Assembly: GCF_014650035.1 (NCBI RefSeq)
Contig: NZ_BMUE01000018.1
Span: 73,547-137,546 of the forward strand
Length of the DNA stretch: 64,000 bases
Reading direction: 5' to 3'
From: Streptomyces lucensis JCM 4490
GTDB taxonomy: Bacteria > Actinomycetota > Actinomycetes > Streptomycetales > Streptomycetaceae
This document shows, piece by piece, positions 1 through 12,236 of this stretch. Position numbers and translations under genes: made by a program. Below the pieces are notes generated by a model. The model ran no database searches. It was not told the origin of the DNA and saw nothing but the letters and a program-made list of their open reading frames with translations. Position 1 is the first letter of the stretch; every line of letters begins with the position of its first letter.

Positions 1-12
1 CTTGACTGCCAC
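1..12 (-). CDS. rpsP: Ribosomal protein S16, first four codons only (partial)
   Basis: The reverse strand reads GTG-GCA-GTC-AAG up to the window edge, giving M-A-V-K, the usual N-terminus of actinobacterial S16 of the 30S subunit. A good ribosome binding site (CAGGAG) lies 9 bases upstream of the GTG at positions 21-26. Only four codons are present, so the call rests on this start, the Shine-Dalgarno sequence and the expected order rpsP next to the ffh region in Streptomyces (known from family synteny). The rest of the gene lies outside the window. Confidence 0.65.
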
Positions 13-448
13 GGGAGTGGGTTCTCCTGGTTTTGACGTGGTTGGGCACGGCGAGCTGCCGCGTGGGGTTGCGGTACCCGAATGCCCGATGGACGCGTCA
101 GCCGGAGGAGAGAGGGGTCCTGTGCGACTGTCGAGTACAGCTAGCCATTGTGCCATACGCGGCGGGCCGCTCCCGGCCGAGGGGCGTGCCCGCGCCCGGG
201 CATGCCTGAGCGGCACCCGGCGTGGGGGCGAGTCACGTCGGGTGCGCGCCGCTCGGCGCCAAGGCCGTCTCCCCCGGAGGAACACGACCAGCGCCCACCT
301 CGTGCCATGCGTGCCGCCCTGCGGAGCGACCGTCTGCGGCCATGGACGGCGACGGTCATGGACGGCAGCGGTCATGGACGCAGCGGCAGCCGCGCGGTGA
401 CGAGCCCCTTTCCGGCACCCACGAGATGCCGGTGTTCGCGGCTCGTGC
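13..448. other. Intergenic: rpsP leader/promoter side and short tandem repeat
   Basis: I find no convincing gene here. The left part must hold the 5' leader and promoter of rpsP, read leftwards. An AT-richer patch around 130-165 (TGGCACAAT and TAGCTGTACT on the reverse strand) is the likeliest promoter zone, but no clear -35/-10 pair can be fixed. The right part downstream of the SprT-like gene holds a short tandem repeat at 341-387. Confidence 0.5.
341..387. repeat. 16-bp tandem repeat, about three copies
   Basis: The unit CATGGACGGCAGCGGT recurs with small changes starting at 341, 357 and 373; the third copy is one base shorter. It lies 60 bases downstream of the SprT-like gene in non-coding sequence. 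No function is apparent; it may be a slipped-strand expansion. Confidence 0.7.
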
Positions 449-1045
449 TCAGGCGGCTCCCGCGACCTCCGGGATGCGGAACGGCTTGCCGCAGCCGCCG
501 CACACGATCGGGGCCTGGGCCAGGACCGACGGGACCACCCGGACGTTGCGGCCGCAGTCGCAGACCGCCTTGACGCGGACGCCGCCGCCGGAGGAACCGT
601 GCCGGGCGGCCGGGCCGCGGAAGGTACGGGAGGTGTCGGACGAGGTGGCGGCCATGTGGGCCTTCAGCGCGCGCTGCAGCCGCTCGATGGTCGGGCGGTA
701 CCGCCGCTTCGCCTCGGGGTTGAGGGTGACCAGCGAGAAACCGCTGCTCGGATGCGGCTCCTCGGGGTGGTCCAGGCCCAGTTCCTCGGCGATCGCGAGG
801 AAACGGCGGTTGTGGTAGCGGCCGGCCCGGGAGGTGTCGCGGATTCCGCGGGCGGCGGCGATGCCGTGGACTGCCTCGTGCAGCAGTCGCTCGAAGGAGA
901 GCTCGTGCCCGCACGCGGACGACGACTCTCCGATCAGGGATTCCGGCGCGGCGAGGTCAGGCAGCTCGGGGTGGTACCGCTGAATGTCGGCCCACGCCTG
1001 CGCCAGCTCTGCGGCGAGAACAGGTGGTGTCTGTGTCGTGCTCAC
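449..1045 (-). CDS. SprT-like zinc metalloprotein with C-terminal zinc ribbon
   Basis: A 198-residue protein with a HEAVH motif (the HExxH zinc site of the SprT/Spartan-like fold) followed by GRYHNRRF, where a third histidine ligand is expected. The C-terminal 40 residues carry CDCG and CGGCG pairs about 17 residues apart, a zinc-ribbon layout. Actinobacterial proteins of this type are annotated SprT-like; whether they cleave protein, as Spartan does at DNA-protein crosslinks, is not known. The start is the GTG at 1045; no clear Shine-Dalgarno precedes it, so a later start is possible. It stands alone, divergent from the methyltransferase gene at 1566. Confidence 0.7.
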   Translation of the reverse strand: MSTTQTPPVLAAELAQAWADIQRYHPELPDLAAPESLIGESSSACGHELSFERLLHEAVHGIAAARGIRDTSRAGRYHNRRFLAIAEELGLDHPEEPHPSSGFSLVTLNPEAKRRYRPTIERLQRALKAHMAATSSDTSRTFRGPAARHGSSGGGVRVKAVCDCGRNVRVVPSVLAQAPIVCGGCGKPFRIPEVAGAA

Positions 1046-1565
1046 GTAATGACAACGAGCGGGGGTGCCGCTGTGTTCCTATTCCGGGGCATCCCAAATA
1101 ATTTGCACGTACCCGTCAGTTGCGACCGATGCGTCCTGACGAGGGCGGGTGCGCTGATCTGCGGAGAAGCCTCACAGCTCGTACCAAGCCGGTGCGTAGT
1201 CGGCGGTACGGCCGACATCCTGAACGCCAGTGCGACGCCGAAGGGGAATACGCAAGACGTGTTTCGGTCGCTCACGGCCGAGCCTCACGGTGGTCAGCGT
1301 CCGTGCCGGCCGTGACGTTACAGCGTGCGCCGGCCCCCTCCGGCACCGGCCCCGTCCCCCGGAGCCGACACGGTAGGGGCACCCGGATTGCCGGGATGTG
1401 AAATCTCGCCACACTCGCGCCCAGGCGCCAAGCGGGGACCCACGACCCCTGGACGGGGCCGCGAGCCGGGAGTTACCTGGCATACGTGGGAAGTGCGCGC
1501 GCACGGCACGGGGGCCACACAACCGGGCACAGCGGCGAACTGTCGGCGGATTGGGGCGCTTACCT
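1046..1565. other. Intergenic region between divergent genes
   Basis: This 520-base spacer separates the SprT-like gene (leftward) from the methyltransferase gene (rightward). It must hold both promoters. A short AT-rich stretch (CCCAAATAATTTGCACGT near 1090-1110) lies just upstream of the SprT-like start. I find no convincing hexamer pairs, RNA gene or hairpin, and no open frame with recognisable content. Confidence 0.5.
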
Positions 1566-2453
1566 ATGACACCTACGCTCGTGCGACAGCACCGGTCCCA
1601 CGCGGAGTCGGCACTTCGCGTGAACCCGTGCGCACGCGCGCGTGACTGGTCGGAGATTCAGGAACGGATGCTGGTCCCGCTCTACGAAGCGGTCTACGAG
1701 CGACTCGAAGTGGGCCCTGCCACCCGGCTGCTGGGCCTGGGCTGCGGCACCGGGCTCGCCCTGCTGATGGCCGCCGCCAGAGGGGCGTCGGTCACCGGTG
1801 TCGACTCCTGCCCCGAACGGCTCGCCCTCGCCCGGGAGCGCCTGCTGCCGGACGCCGCGTGCGACGGCACGCGCGCGCGTACGACCGCGGGCACGCGTAC
1901 GACCGCGGGCACGCGACTCGTCGACGGCGCCCCCGGCGACGTGGCGGCCGTCGCGGAGACGGCCGCGTACACCCTGGTGACCGTCTTCGAACCGGTCGGC
2001 TGCCTCGCGGGCGACTCCGAGGGGCTGGACGGGCAACTGGCGGCGGCGCTGCGGCTGGCCGGACACGGGGCCGCCGTGGTGCTGACCGGCTGGGGGCCGC
2101 CGGAGCGCTGCGCCACCTCCTCGGTGCTGCGGGTGGCCACGAAACTGGCCGAACCCATGCGCAGCGCGCGCAGTTGGCGGCCCGCCCGCCGGGACGACCT
2201 GGAGGAGGTCGCGCAGCGGGCCGGGCTCAAGCCGGACGGCTCGGGGCGGGTCGCCTGCCCGTTCGGTTACGCGGGGCTCGGCAGCGCCGTGCGCGGGCTG
2301 CTGTCCACCGGAGTGTTCGACGCGGCGATCGCGGCGACCGACGCCAAGCAGGTGGACAAGGAGCTGGCGGAGGCCCTGCACCCGTACCGGCGGGAGGACG
2401 GGACGGTCTGGATGCCGAACGTCTTCCGCTACCTCGTCGCCCGGGTTCCCTAG
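1566..2453 (+). CDS. Class I SAM-dependent methyltransferase
   Basis: A 295-residue protein. Residues around 55-75 contain LLGLGCGTGLALLMAA followed by VTGVDSC, the glycine-rich SAM-binding motif I and the acidic motif II of Rossmann-fold methyltransferases. The substrate cannot be told. I chose the ATG at 1566 (MTPTLVRQHRSHAES), with GGGGCG about 9 bases upstream, over an upstream in-frame start at 1398 whose extra residues look non-coding. A tandem duplication of 18 bases (1874-1909) adds a small in-frame Arg-Thr-Thr-Ala-Gly-Thr repeat in a loop after motif II. The gene converges with ftsH across 117 bases. Confidence 0.8.
   Translation: MTPTLVRQHRSHAESALRVNPCARARDWSEIQERMLVPLYEAVYERLEVGPATRLLGLGCGTGLALLMAAARGASVTGVDSCPERLALARERLLPDAACDGTRARTTAGTRTTAGTRLVDGAPGDVAAVAETAAYTLVTVFEPVGCLAGDSEGLDGQLAAALRLAGHGAAVVLTGWGPPERCATSSVLRVATKLAEPMRSARSWRPARRDDLEEVAQRAGLKPDGSGRVACPFGYAGLGSAVRGLLSTGVFDAAIAATDAKQVDKELAEALHPYRREDGTVWMPNVFRYLVARVP
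1874..1909 (+). repeat. In-frame 18-bp tandem duplication
   Basis: CGCGTACGACCGCGGGCA is present twice without a gap (1874-1891, 1892-1909), followed by the first four bases of a third unit. It lies inside the methyltransferase gene and adds six residues per copy, keeping the frame. Confidence 0.9.
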
Positions 2454-2570
2454 GTGTGGCCGCGTCGTTCGCCCGCGGGGCGGGCGTCGCGGCGCGGGCG
2501 CGACTTCGCGGACACGGCCCGGCCGTGCGTGCCGGACGCAGCCGGGCGGGCGGGAACCGCCGGGCGGGCT

Positions 2571-4508
<1,938 letters not shown>

Positions 4509-4547
4509 ACCTGGACGTTACGACACCGGGCCGTGCTCGGCATGCGC

Positions 4548-4580
4548 TGAGGGCGCCCCCCTGCTCGGGGGACGCCCTCA
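4548..4580 (-). terminator. Hairpin terminator downstream of ffh
   Basis: TGAGGGCG (4548-4555) pairs with CGCCCTCA (4573-4580), and the inner CCCCC pairs with GGGGG. It lies 18 bases past the ffh stop codon, between ffh and ftsH. There is no U-run, as is common in Streptomyces. Confidence 0.75.
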
Positions 4581-4598
4581 GGCACGTACCGGCTGGGA

Positions 4599-6149
4599 TC
4601 AGCCCATGAACTTCTTGAACTCGTCCGGCAGCTCGAACTCCTGGCCGCCCTGCTGCGGCAGCCCGAAGGCGCCGCCGGCCTGGGCCGCGGCGGCGCGGCG
4701 GGCCGCCTCCTCCTGCTCCTGCTGCTTGCGCTTCATCGGGTTGCCGGAGCGCTGCTTGCCCTTGGCCTTCTTCGGCTGCTTCTTGGCCCGGCCGGGGCCG
4801 CCGCCCATGCCCGGGATCCCCGGCATGCCCGGCATGCCGCCGCCCTGGGCCATGCGGGACATCATCTTGCGGGCCTCGAAGAACCGCTCGACCAGGTTCT
4901 TCACCGCGCTGACCTCGACGCCGGAACCCTTGGCGATACGGGCGCGGCGGGAGCCGTTGATGATCGTCGGGTCCTGGCGCTCGCCCGGGGTCATCGACTT
5001 GATGATCGCGGCGGTGCGGTCGACGTCCCGCTCGTCCAGGTTGTTGATCTGGTCCTTGATCTGCCCCATGCCGGGCAGCATGCCGAGCAGCTTGGAGATG
5101 GAGCCCATCTTGCGGACCTGCTCCATCTGGGCCAGGAAGTCGTCCAGGGTGAAGTCCTGGCCCTTCTTGGACGCCAGCTTCGAGGCCATCTTGGCGGCCT
5201 CTTCCTGGCTGAAGGTCTTCTCCGCCTGCTCGATCAGGGTGAGCAGGTCACCCATGTCGAGGATGCGGGAGGCCATCCGGTCCGGGTGGAACGCGTCGAA
5301 GTCGTCCAGCTTCTCGCCGTTCGACGCGAACATGATCGGCTTGCCGGTGATCTGCCGGATCGAGAGGGCCGCGCCACCGCGGGCGTCGCCGTCGAGCTTG
5401 GAGAGCACCACGCCGTCGAAGCCGACGCCGTCGCGGAAGGCCTCGGCGGTGTTGACCGCGTCCTGGCCGATCATCGCGTCGACGACGAAGAGGATCTCGT
5501 CCGGGGAGACGGCGTCGCGGATGTCCGCGGCCTGCTGCATCATCTCCTGGTCGATGCCGAGACGGCCGGCGGTGTCGACGATCACGATGTCGTGGACCTT
5601 CGACTTCGCGAAGTCGATGGAGTCCTTGGCGACCTTCACCGGGTCGCCGACGCCGTTGCCCGGCTCCGGGGCGTAGACGGCGATGCCCGCGCGGTCGGCG
5701 ACGACGCTCAGCTGGTTGACGGCGTTGGGGCGCTGGAGGTCACAGGCGACCAGCAGCGGGGAGTGGCCCTGCTCCTTCAGCCAGCGGCCGAGCTTGCCCG
5801 CGAGGGTGGTCTTACCGGCACCCTGCAGACCCGCGAGCATGATCACGGTCGGGGGCTGCTTGGCGAAGCGGAGCCGGCGGGTCTCGCCGCCGAGGATGGT
5901 CACCAGCTCGTCGTTGACGATCTTGAGGACCTGCTGGGCGGGGTTCAGCGCCTTGGAGACCTCGGCGCCGAGCGCACGCTCCTTGACGTTCTTGATGAAC
6001 GTCCGGACGACGGGCAGGGCCACGTCGGCTTCGAGGAGCGCGATGCGGATCTCGCGCGCCGTGGCGTCGATGTCCGCCTCGGACAACCTGCCCTTGCCGC
6101 GGAGATTTTTGAACGTCGCGCTGAGGCGGTCGGAGAGGGTATCGAACAC
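4599..6149 (-). CDS. ffh: Signal recognition particle protein Ffh (SRP54)
   Basis: A 516-residue GTPase that binds SRP RNA and hydrophobic signal sequences and delivers ribosomes to FtsY (encoded at 13507-14712). The N domain covers about residues 1-90. The G domain has G1 GLQGAGKTT (107-115), VDTAGRLG and SKLDGDARGG. The M domain is methionine-rich, with a run of Met-Pro-Gly repeats near the C-terminus (MPGMPGIPGMGGG), then a lysine-rich stretch and an acidic end. The length is normal for high-GC Gram-positives. It follows glnD in the same direction but is separated from it by a terminator, so it probably has its own promoter in 6150-6225. Confidence 0.97.
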   Translation of the reverse strand: MFDTLSDRLSATFKNLRGKGRLSEADIDATAREIRIALLEADVALPVVRTFIKNVKERALGAEVSKALNPAQQVLKIVNDELVTILGGETRRLRFAKQPPTVIMLAGLQGAGKTTLAGKLGRWLKEQGHSPLLVACDLQRPNAVNQLSVVADRAGIAVYAPEPGNGVGDPVKVAKDSIDFAKSKVHDIVIVDTAGRLGIDQEMMQQAADIRDAVSPDEILFVVDAMIGQDAVNTAEAFRDGVGFDGVVLSKLDGDARGGAALSIRQITGKPIMFASNGEKLDDFDAFHPDRMASRILDMGDLLTLIEQAEKTFSQEEAAKMASKLASKKGQDFTLDDFLAQMEQVRKMGSISKLLGMLPGMGQIKDQINNLDERDVDRTAAIIKSMTPGERQDPTIINGSRRARIAKGSGVEVSAVKNLVERFFEARKMMSRMAQGGGMPGMPGIPGMGGGPGRAKKQPKKAKGKQRSGNPMKRKQQEQEEAARRAAAAQAGGAFGLPQQGGQEFELPDEFKKFMG

Positions 6150-6225
6150 GGTGGCGTCGGTCCTCGAAGTCGGAGTCGTTTTGGGCTGCCCTCCAGGGTA
6201 TCCGGCCCCGCGAGCAAATCGTTCC

Positions 6226-6247
6226 CGCCCGCCGCATCCGGCGGGCG
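6226..6247 (-). terminator. Terminator downstream of glnD
   Basis: CGCCCGCCG (6226-6234), loop CATC, CGGCGGGCG (6239-6247): a perfect 9-bp GC stem 20 bases past the glnD stop codon, before ffh. Confidence 0.7.
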
Positions 6248-6266
6248 GCGCCCCGCGGCCGCCGGC

Positions 6267-8717
6267 TCACGCCCGCAGCGTCTCCTCCAGCACCTCGGCC
6301 GTCGACGCCGCGTCCTGCGGTGGCAGCGGCGCGCCCGTGCCCGTCGTCACGTAGAAGGCGTCCACCGCGTTGGAGCCCAGCGTGCTGACGTGCATGCTGC
6401 GCACTCTCACCCCGGCCTTCTCCAGCGCCGTCCCGATCCGGTGCAGCAGTCCGGGCGCGTCCTGGGCGCGGACCTCGATCACCGTGGCGTGGCGGGAGGC
6501 CGCCGGGGCCACCGTCACCCGCGGTGGCGGGGCCGTCCAGCCGCGGCGGCGCGGGTAGGCCGCGTCCCGCTCGGCGAGGCGCCCGGCGATGTCCAGGGAG
6601 CCGTCCAGGGCGCGGACGAGGTCGGCGCGCAGGCGGGCCGCCTGGGGCAGTGAGCCGTACTCGGCGGCCACCCGCCAGTCGAGCAGCAGGACCGAGCCTT
6701 CGTCGACGTCGTCGGGCAGGCGCAGCACGCGCAGCCCGGCCGTGCGGACGGTGAGCCGGTGCACGGCGAGGACGCCGGCGACCGCGGGCAGCACGCCGGG
6801 CTGGTCGGGCACGGCGATGAGCAGCTCGACGCCGAGGGGCTCGGGTTCCCCGGCGGGCTCGCCGTCCGTCACCGTCACGGTCTGCGCGCGCAGCGCGAGG
6901 ACCGGGCCGCCGGTGCGGAAGGCCTCGATGGCGAGGCGTTCCTGCTCGGCCGTGGGCGCGGTGGGCTCGGGTTCGTCGAAGGCGTCTCCGGCGAGGACGG
7001 CGGCCACGCGCCGCACCAGGTCGGCGACGAGGGAACCGCGCCAGGAGGACCAGGCGGCCGGGCCGGTCGCGAGCGCGTCGGCCTCCGTCAGGGCGTGCAG
7101 CAGCTCCAGGGTGCTCTGCGTGCCGACGGCGTCGGCGACCGAGCGGACGGTGGCCGGGTCGTCGAGGTCGCGCCGGGTGGCCGTCTCGATCAGCAGCAGG
7201 TGGTGCCGTACGAGTGCCGAGAGCACGCCGACGTCGGCGCGGTCGAAGCCGATCCGGGCGGCCACGTCCTTGACGATGATCTCGCCGGCCAGCGAGTGGT
7301 CGCCGGGCCAGCCCTTGCCGATGTCGTGCAGCAGGGCGGCGACCAGGAGGAGGTCGGGGCGGCTGACGCGGCGGGTGAGTTCGGAGGCGCGGACCGCGGT
7401 CTCGATCAGGTGCCGGTCCACGGTCCAGACGTGGACCGCGTTGCGCTGCGGCCGGCAGCGGACCCGCTCCCAGTCCGGCAGCAGGCGGCTGACCATGCCT
7501 TCCGCCTCCAGGGCCTCCCAGACGTCCACGGTGGGGCGGCCGGAGCCGAGCAGGGTCACCAGCTGCTCGCGGGCCTCGGCGGGCCAGGGCGTGGGCAGGG
7601 GGCGTGTGGTGGCGGCCATGCGCCGTACGGCGTGCAGGGAGAGCGGGAGACCGGCCTGCGCCGCGGCGGCCGCGGCACGCAGCGGGAGCACGGGGTCGCG
7701 CTCGGGGCGTGCGGCGCGGGCGAGCACCGCCTCGCCGTCCTGTTCCACGACGCCCTCGGCCAGCGGGGAGCGCTCGGTGGCCGGTTTTCCCCCGCCCAGC
7801 AGGGCGCGCAGGCGTGGCCGGACGGCGCGCGAGCGCAGTACGCGCCCCACCTCGCGCCAGGTGACGTCGCTGGCGTACGAGATCACGCGCGCCGCCTCGT
7901 ACACCTGCCGCAGCAGTGTGTCGGCGTCCAGCAGGCCCAGCTCGGCCGCGACCTGGTCCTGTTCCTGGAGCGCGAGCCGGTCGGTGGCGCGTCCGGTGGC
8001 CAGGTGCAGGGCGTCCCGGACGTCGAGCAGACGCCGGCGCGCGTCCGCGAGTCCCTCGCGGGGGGCGTCGGCCAGCCAGGACGCGGCGACGGCGCGCAGG
8101 GCGGTGGCGTCCCGCAGCCCGCCGCGCGCCTCCTTCAGCTCGGGTTCCAGCAGGTACCGCAGCTCGCCCTGCCGCTCGGCGCGCTCGGCGCACAGTTCCT
8201 GGAGCTCGGGGAGGCGCCTGGGGGCCTGGTTGCGCCAGTCGGCCAGCACGGCGGTGCGCAGTCCGGTGGTGAGGCCGAGGTCGCCGGCGAGGTGCCGGGC
8301 GTCCAGGAGGCCCAGGTGGACCTTGAGATCCTCGCCGGCCGTCCCGCGGGCTTCCGCCACGGTGCGCACGGAGTGGTCCAGGGCGAGGCCGAGGTCCCAG
8401 ACCGGGTACCACAGGCGGTCGGCCAGGGCGGCGACCCCGCCGGGGTCGGAGCCGTCGTGGAGCAGCAGCAGGTCGAGGTCGCTGCGCGGGGACAGCTCGC
8501 CGCGGCCGTAGCCGCCCACGGCGACGAGGCTGACGCCGGTGAGTGACCCGGCGGCGGCCGTGAACAGTCCGGTGAGCCAGTCGTCGGTCAGTTCGGCGAG
8601 GGCGGCACGGCGCGGCGGCCCGGACCGCGCCTCCTCGGTGAGGAGGCGCAGCCGGGCCGCCGCGTAGCCGCTGGGTCCCGAGTCATCCGTCTGTTTCCGC
8701 ACATCCGTACCCGTCAC
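6267..8717 (-). CDS. glnD: PII uridylyl/adenylyl-transferase GlnD
   Basis: An 816-residue bifunctional enzyme that modifies and demodifies PII (GlnK, encoded immediately upstream) according to nitrogen status. In Streptomyces the modification is adenylylation rather than uridylylation (known from S. coelicolor). The nucleotidyltransferase core reads GGYGRGELSPRSDLDLL near residue 70. A central HD hydrolase motif LLHDIGKG lies near residue 460. Two ACT domains follow at the C-terminus (VPDQPGVLPAVAGVL and AQDAPGLLHRIGTAL). It is the last gene of amtB-glnK-glnD, 26 bases after glnK. Confidence 0.95.
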   Translation of the reverse strand: MTGTDVRKQTDDSGPSGYAAARLRLLTEEARSGPPRRAALAELTDDWLTGLFTAAAGSLTGVSLVAVGGYGRGELSPRSDLDLLLLHDGSDPGGVAALADRLWYPVWDLGLALDHSVRTVAEARGTAGEDLKVHLGLLDARHLAGDLGLTTGLRTAVLADWRNQAPRRLPELQELCAERAERQGELRYLLEPELKEARGGLRDATALRAVAASWLADAPREGLADARRRLLDVRDALHLATGRATDRLALQEQDQVAAELGLLDADTLLRQVYEAARVISYASDVTWREVGRVLRSRAVRPRLRALLGGGKPATERSPLAEGVVEQDGEAVLARAARPERDPVLPLRAAAAAAQAGLPLSLHAVRRMAATTRPLPTPWPAEAREQLVTLLGSGRPTVDVWEALEAEGMVSRLLPDWERVRCRPQRNAVHVWTVDRHLIETAVRASELTRRVSRPDLLLVAALLHDIGKGWPGDHSLAGEIIVKDVAARIGFDRADVGVLSALVRHHLLLIETATRRDLDDPATVRSVADAVGTQSTLELLHALTEADALATGPAAWSSWRGSLVADLVRRVAAVLAGDAFDEPEPTAPTAEQERLAIEAFRTGGPVLALRAQTVTVTDGEPAGEPEPLGVELLIAVPDQPGVLPAVAGVLAVHRLTVRTAGLRVLRLPDDVDEGSVLLLDWRVAAEYGSLPQAARLRADLVRALDGSLDIAGRLAERDAAYPRRRGWTAPPPRVTVAPAASRHATVIEVRAQDAPGLLHRIGTALEKAGVRVRSMHVSTLGSNAVDAFYVTTGTGAPLPPQDAASTAEVLEETLRA

Positions 8718-8743
8718 GCGGCGACTCCCGTCTTCACGTCGTG

Positions 8744-9078
8744 TCAGAGCGCGTCCGGGCCGCGCTCGCCGGTGCGGACCCGTACGGCCGTCTCCACCGG
8801 CAGGGACCAGACCTTGCCGTCACCGATCTTGCCGGTCCGGGCCGCCTTGACGACGACCTCGATCAGCTGCTCCGCGTCGTCGTCCTCGGCCAGCACCTCG
8901 ATGCGGATCTTGGGGACGAGGTCGACGGTGTACTCGGCACCGCGGTAGACCTCGGTGTGGCCCCGCTGACGACCGTAGCCGCTGGCCTCGGTGACCGTCA
9001 GTCCGTGGACGCCGAAGGCCTGGAGGGCCTCCTTGATCTCGTCCAGCCGGTGGGGCTTGACGACGGCGGTGATGAGCT

Positions 9079-9082
<4 letters not shown>
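8744..9082 (-). CDS. glnK: Nitrogen regulatory protein PII (GlnK)
   Basis: The 112-residue trimeric PII signal protein senses 2-oxoglutarate and ATP/ADP and gates the AmtB ammonium channel. It starts MKLITAVVKPHRLDEIK. The T-loop includes GRQRGHTEVYRGAEY with the modifiable Tyr51, and the C-terminal signature is TGKIGDGKVW. The ATG at 9082 overlaps the amtB stop codon by four bases (ATGA), so the two are translationally coupled, and glnD follows directly. The length is exact for the family. Confidence 0.97.
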
Positions 9083-10422
<1,340 letters not shown>

Positions 10423-10757
10423 CGGCGTCTCCTCGTCGGTTGGTACGGCGCCGTGCGGGCGGTGCCTGAGCGGTCCGGCGGGTGAGGGGCAGGCCGGTTA
10501 TGCGCCATGAGATTGGCGCAGCGCGGTTTCGGTGGAAGCCCCTCGTTGTTTCGCCGGGGTGACGAAGGCGCCTGGCGTGTTACGCGTCCATGAACTGCCG
10601 GATGTCGGGCACGCCGATCGTTATCGTGACGCGACCATATTGACCGAGTGGGAAAACAGACCGGCCGCGGCGGCCTCTCCGATGACCTGGCGCGGGGGAG
10701 CCGAGTCGTACGGTTCGGGAGGACCGGCCGCGGCCGGGGCTCGGATGCTCTGGCGGG
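10423..10757. other. Intergenic: amtB promoter region and nsdA 3' side
   Basis: This 335-base gap separates the amtB start from the nsdA stop, both genes being read leftwards. It contains the GlnR-like box (10548-10563) and, near the nsdA end, a 14-base GC palindrome CCGGCCGCGGCCGG (10724-10737) that may act as the nsdA terminator. No small gene is supported. Confidence 0.6.
10548..10563 (-). promoter_or_regulatory. GlnR-type operator upstream of amtB
   Basis: On the amtB strand the sequence reads GTCAC-CCCGGC-GAAAC, an exact fit to the published Streptomyces GlnR box gTnAc-n6-GaAAc. A further half-site, GTAAC (10579-10583), lies 20 bases upstream. GlnR activates amtB-glnK-glnD in S. coelicolor, so the position agrees with known regulation. 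Confidence 0.75.
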
Positions 10758-12236
10758 TCAGACCGCCTCTGCGGTCTCGGGAAGATCGACGGCGAGCTGC
10801 TCGGTGAGGTCGACCACGGCGGCCAGGTCGCCGTGGTCGCGCACGGCGGTGTCGACCGTCTTTCGGATACGGGTGTTCACACGCTCGGAGCGGACCTTCC
10901 TGGCGATGCTCATGGCCTGCGAGGCGTACTCCGTGCTGCGCTCGGGCTCGCCCTGGAGCAGGTGCACGGTGGCCATGCCGATCAGGTTCAGGGCGTAGGA
11001 CCGCTGGTGCTCGCCGTCCTTGGCGAACAGCTCCACCGCCCGCTGCATCAGCGGCTCGGCCAGCGAGGCGTAGGCGGGGCTGCGGCCGGCGACATAGGCG
11101 AGGTCGCGGAACGAGTGGGAGTTCTCGCCGTACAGCTCGGCCTCGGAGAAGAAGCGGATCCAGTCGGGGTCCGGCTCGTCCCACTCGCCGGCCTCGGCGA
11201 AGGTGTCCTCGGCCATGCGGACCGCGCGCTTGGTCTTGCCGGGCTGGCCCATGTTGGCGTAGGCGCGGGCCTCCATCGCATACAGCATGGACTGGGTCCG
11301 GGGGCTCGCGCAGTCCCGGCTGCCGTACTGGGCGAGGTGGATGAGCTCCAGGGCGTCGTCGGGCCGGCCGAGGTGGATCATCTGCCGGCTCATGCTGGAG
11401 AGGATGTAGGAGCCGAGCGGCTTGTCGCCGGCCTCCTTGGCCGCGTGCAGGGCGAGCACGAAGTACTTCTGCGCGGTGGGCTGAAGGCCGACGTCGTACG
11501 ACATCCAGCCCGCCAGTTCGGCGAGTTCCGCGGCGACCTTGAACAGGACGCGGGTGGTGGCTCCGGGCTGGGGTTCCTGGAGGAGGTCGGTGACCTCGTG
11601 CAGCTGGCCGACGACCGCCTTGCGGCGCAGGCCGCCGCCGCACTGCGCGTCCCACTGGCGGAACATCCGCGTGGTGGACTCCAGCAGGTCCAGCTCGGGC
11701 TTGGACAGCCGGCCCGGCCTGCGGGGGTCGAGGGCGGCCTCCGGCCCGGGCGGGAAGGGGGAGGCGGGGGCCGGCACGAGCCAGCGCTGGAGGGGCTCGA
11801 TGAGGGAGGGTCCCGCGGACAGGGCCAGGGAGGTGCCGAGGAAGCCCCGGCGGGCCAGCATCAGGTCGCTGCGCGAGAACTCGCCGAGCAGGGCGACCGT
11901 CTGCGGCGCCGTCCAGGGCAGGTCGACGCCGGACGCGGAGGGGGTCTGGCGGGCGGCGCGCAGGCCGAGGTCCTCGATGGAGACGACGCAGCCGAAGCGT
12001 TCGCAGAACAGCTCGGAGAGGATGCGCGGAATCGGCTCGCGCGGGTTCTCCCCGTCCAGCCAGCGGCGCACCCGCGAGGTGTCCGTGGAGATGTGATTGG
12101 CACCCAACTGGCGGGCCCGGCGGTTCACTTGGCGGGCCAGCTCGCCCTTGGACCAGCCGCTGCGCACGAACCACGAGCCGAGCAGCTCATTGGGGCGCTT
12201 GTCAGCGTTCGTCCCGCTACCGCCGTTGCCCTCCAC
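10758..12236 (-). CDS. nsdA: NsdA, regulator of morphological development and antibiotic production
   Basis: A 492-residue protein matching the Streptomyces NsdA family, known as a negative regulator of sporulation and antibiotic synthesis. The N-terminus has an HTH-like part (GWSKGELARQVNRRARQLG, then TDTSRVRRWLDGENPRE). The long helical C-terminal part has TPR-like repeats (for example AKEAGDKPLGSYILSSMSRQ, EARAYANMGQPGKTKRAVRM). I chose GTG at 12236 with GGGGGCG just upstream; an in-frame TTG at 12281 would add 15 residues. It is divergent from the prim-pol-like gene across 457 bases. Confidence 0.88.
   Translation of the reverse strand: MEGNGGSGTNADKRPNELLGSWFVRSGWSKGELARQVNRRARQLGANHISTDTSRVRRWLDGENPREPIPRILSELFCERFGCVVSIEDLGLRAARQTPSASGVDLPWTAPQTVALLGEFSRSDLMLARRGFLGTSLALSAGPSLIEPLQRWLVPAPASPFPPGPEAALDPRRPGRLSKPELDLLESTTRMFRQWDAQCGGGLRRKAVVGQLHEVTDLLQEPQPGATTRVLFKVAAELAELAGWMSYDVGLQPTAQKYFVLALHAAKEAGDKPLGSYILSSMSRQMIHLGRPDDALELIHLAQYGSRDCASPRTQSMLYAMEARAYANMGQPGKTKRAVRMAEDTFAEAGEWDEPDPDWIRFFSEAELYGENSHSFRDLAYVAGRSPAYASLAEPLMQRAVELFAKDGEHQRSYALNLIGMATVHLLQGEPERSTEYASQAMSIARKVRSERVNTRIRKTVDTAVRDHGDLAAVVDLTEQLAVDLPETAEAV

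Noticed and set aside
130..165. TGGCAC element on the reverse strand resembling a sigma-54 promoter
   Set aside because: Streptomyces have no sigma-54, and the matching GC element is missing at the right spacing.
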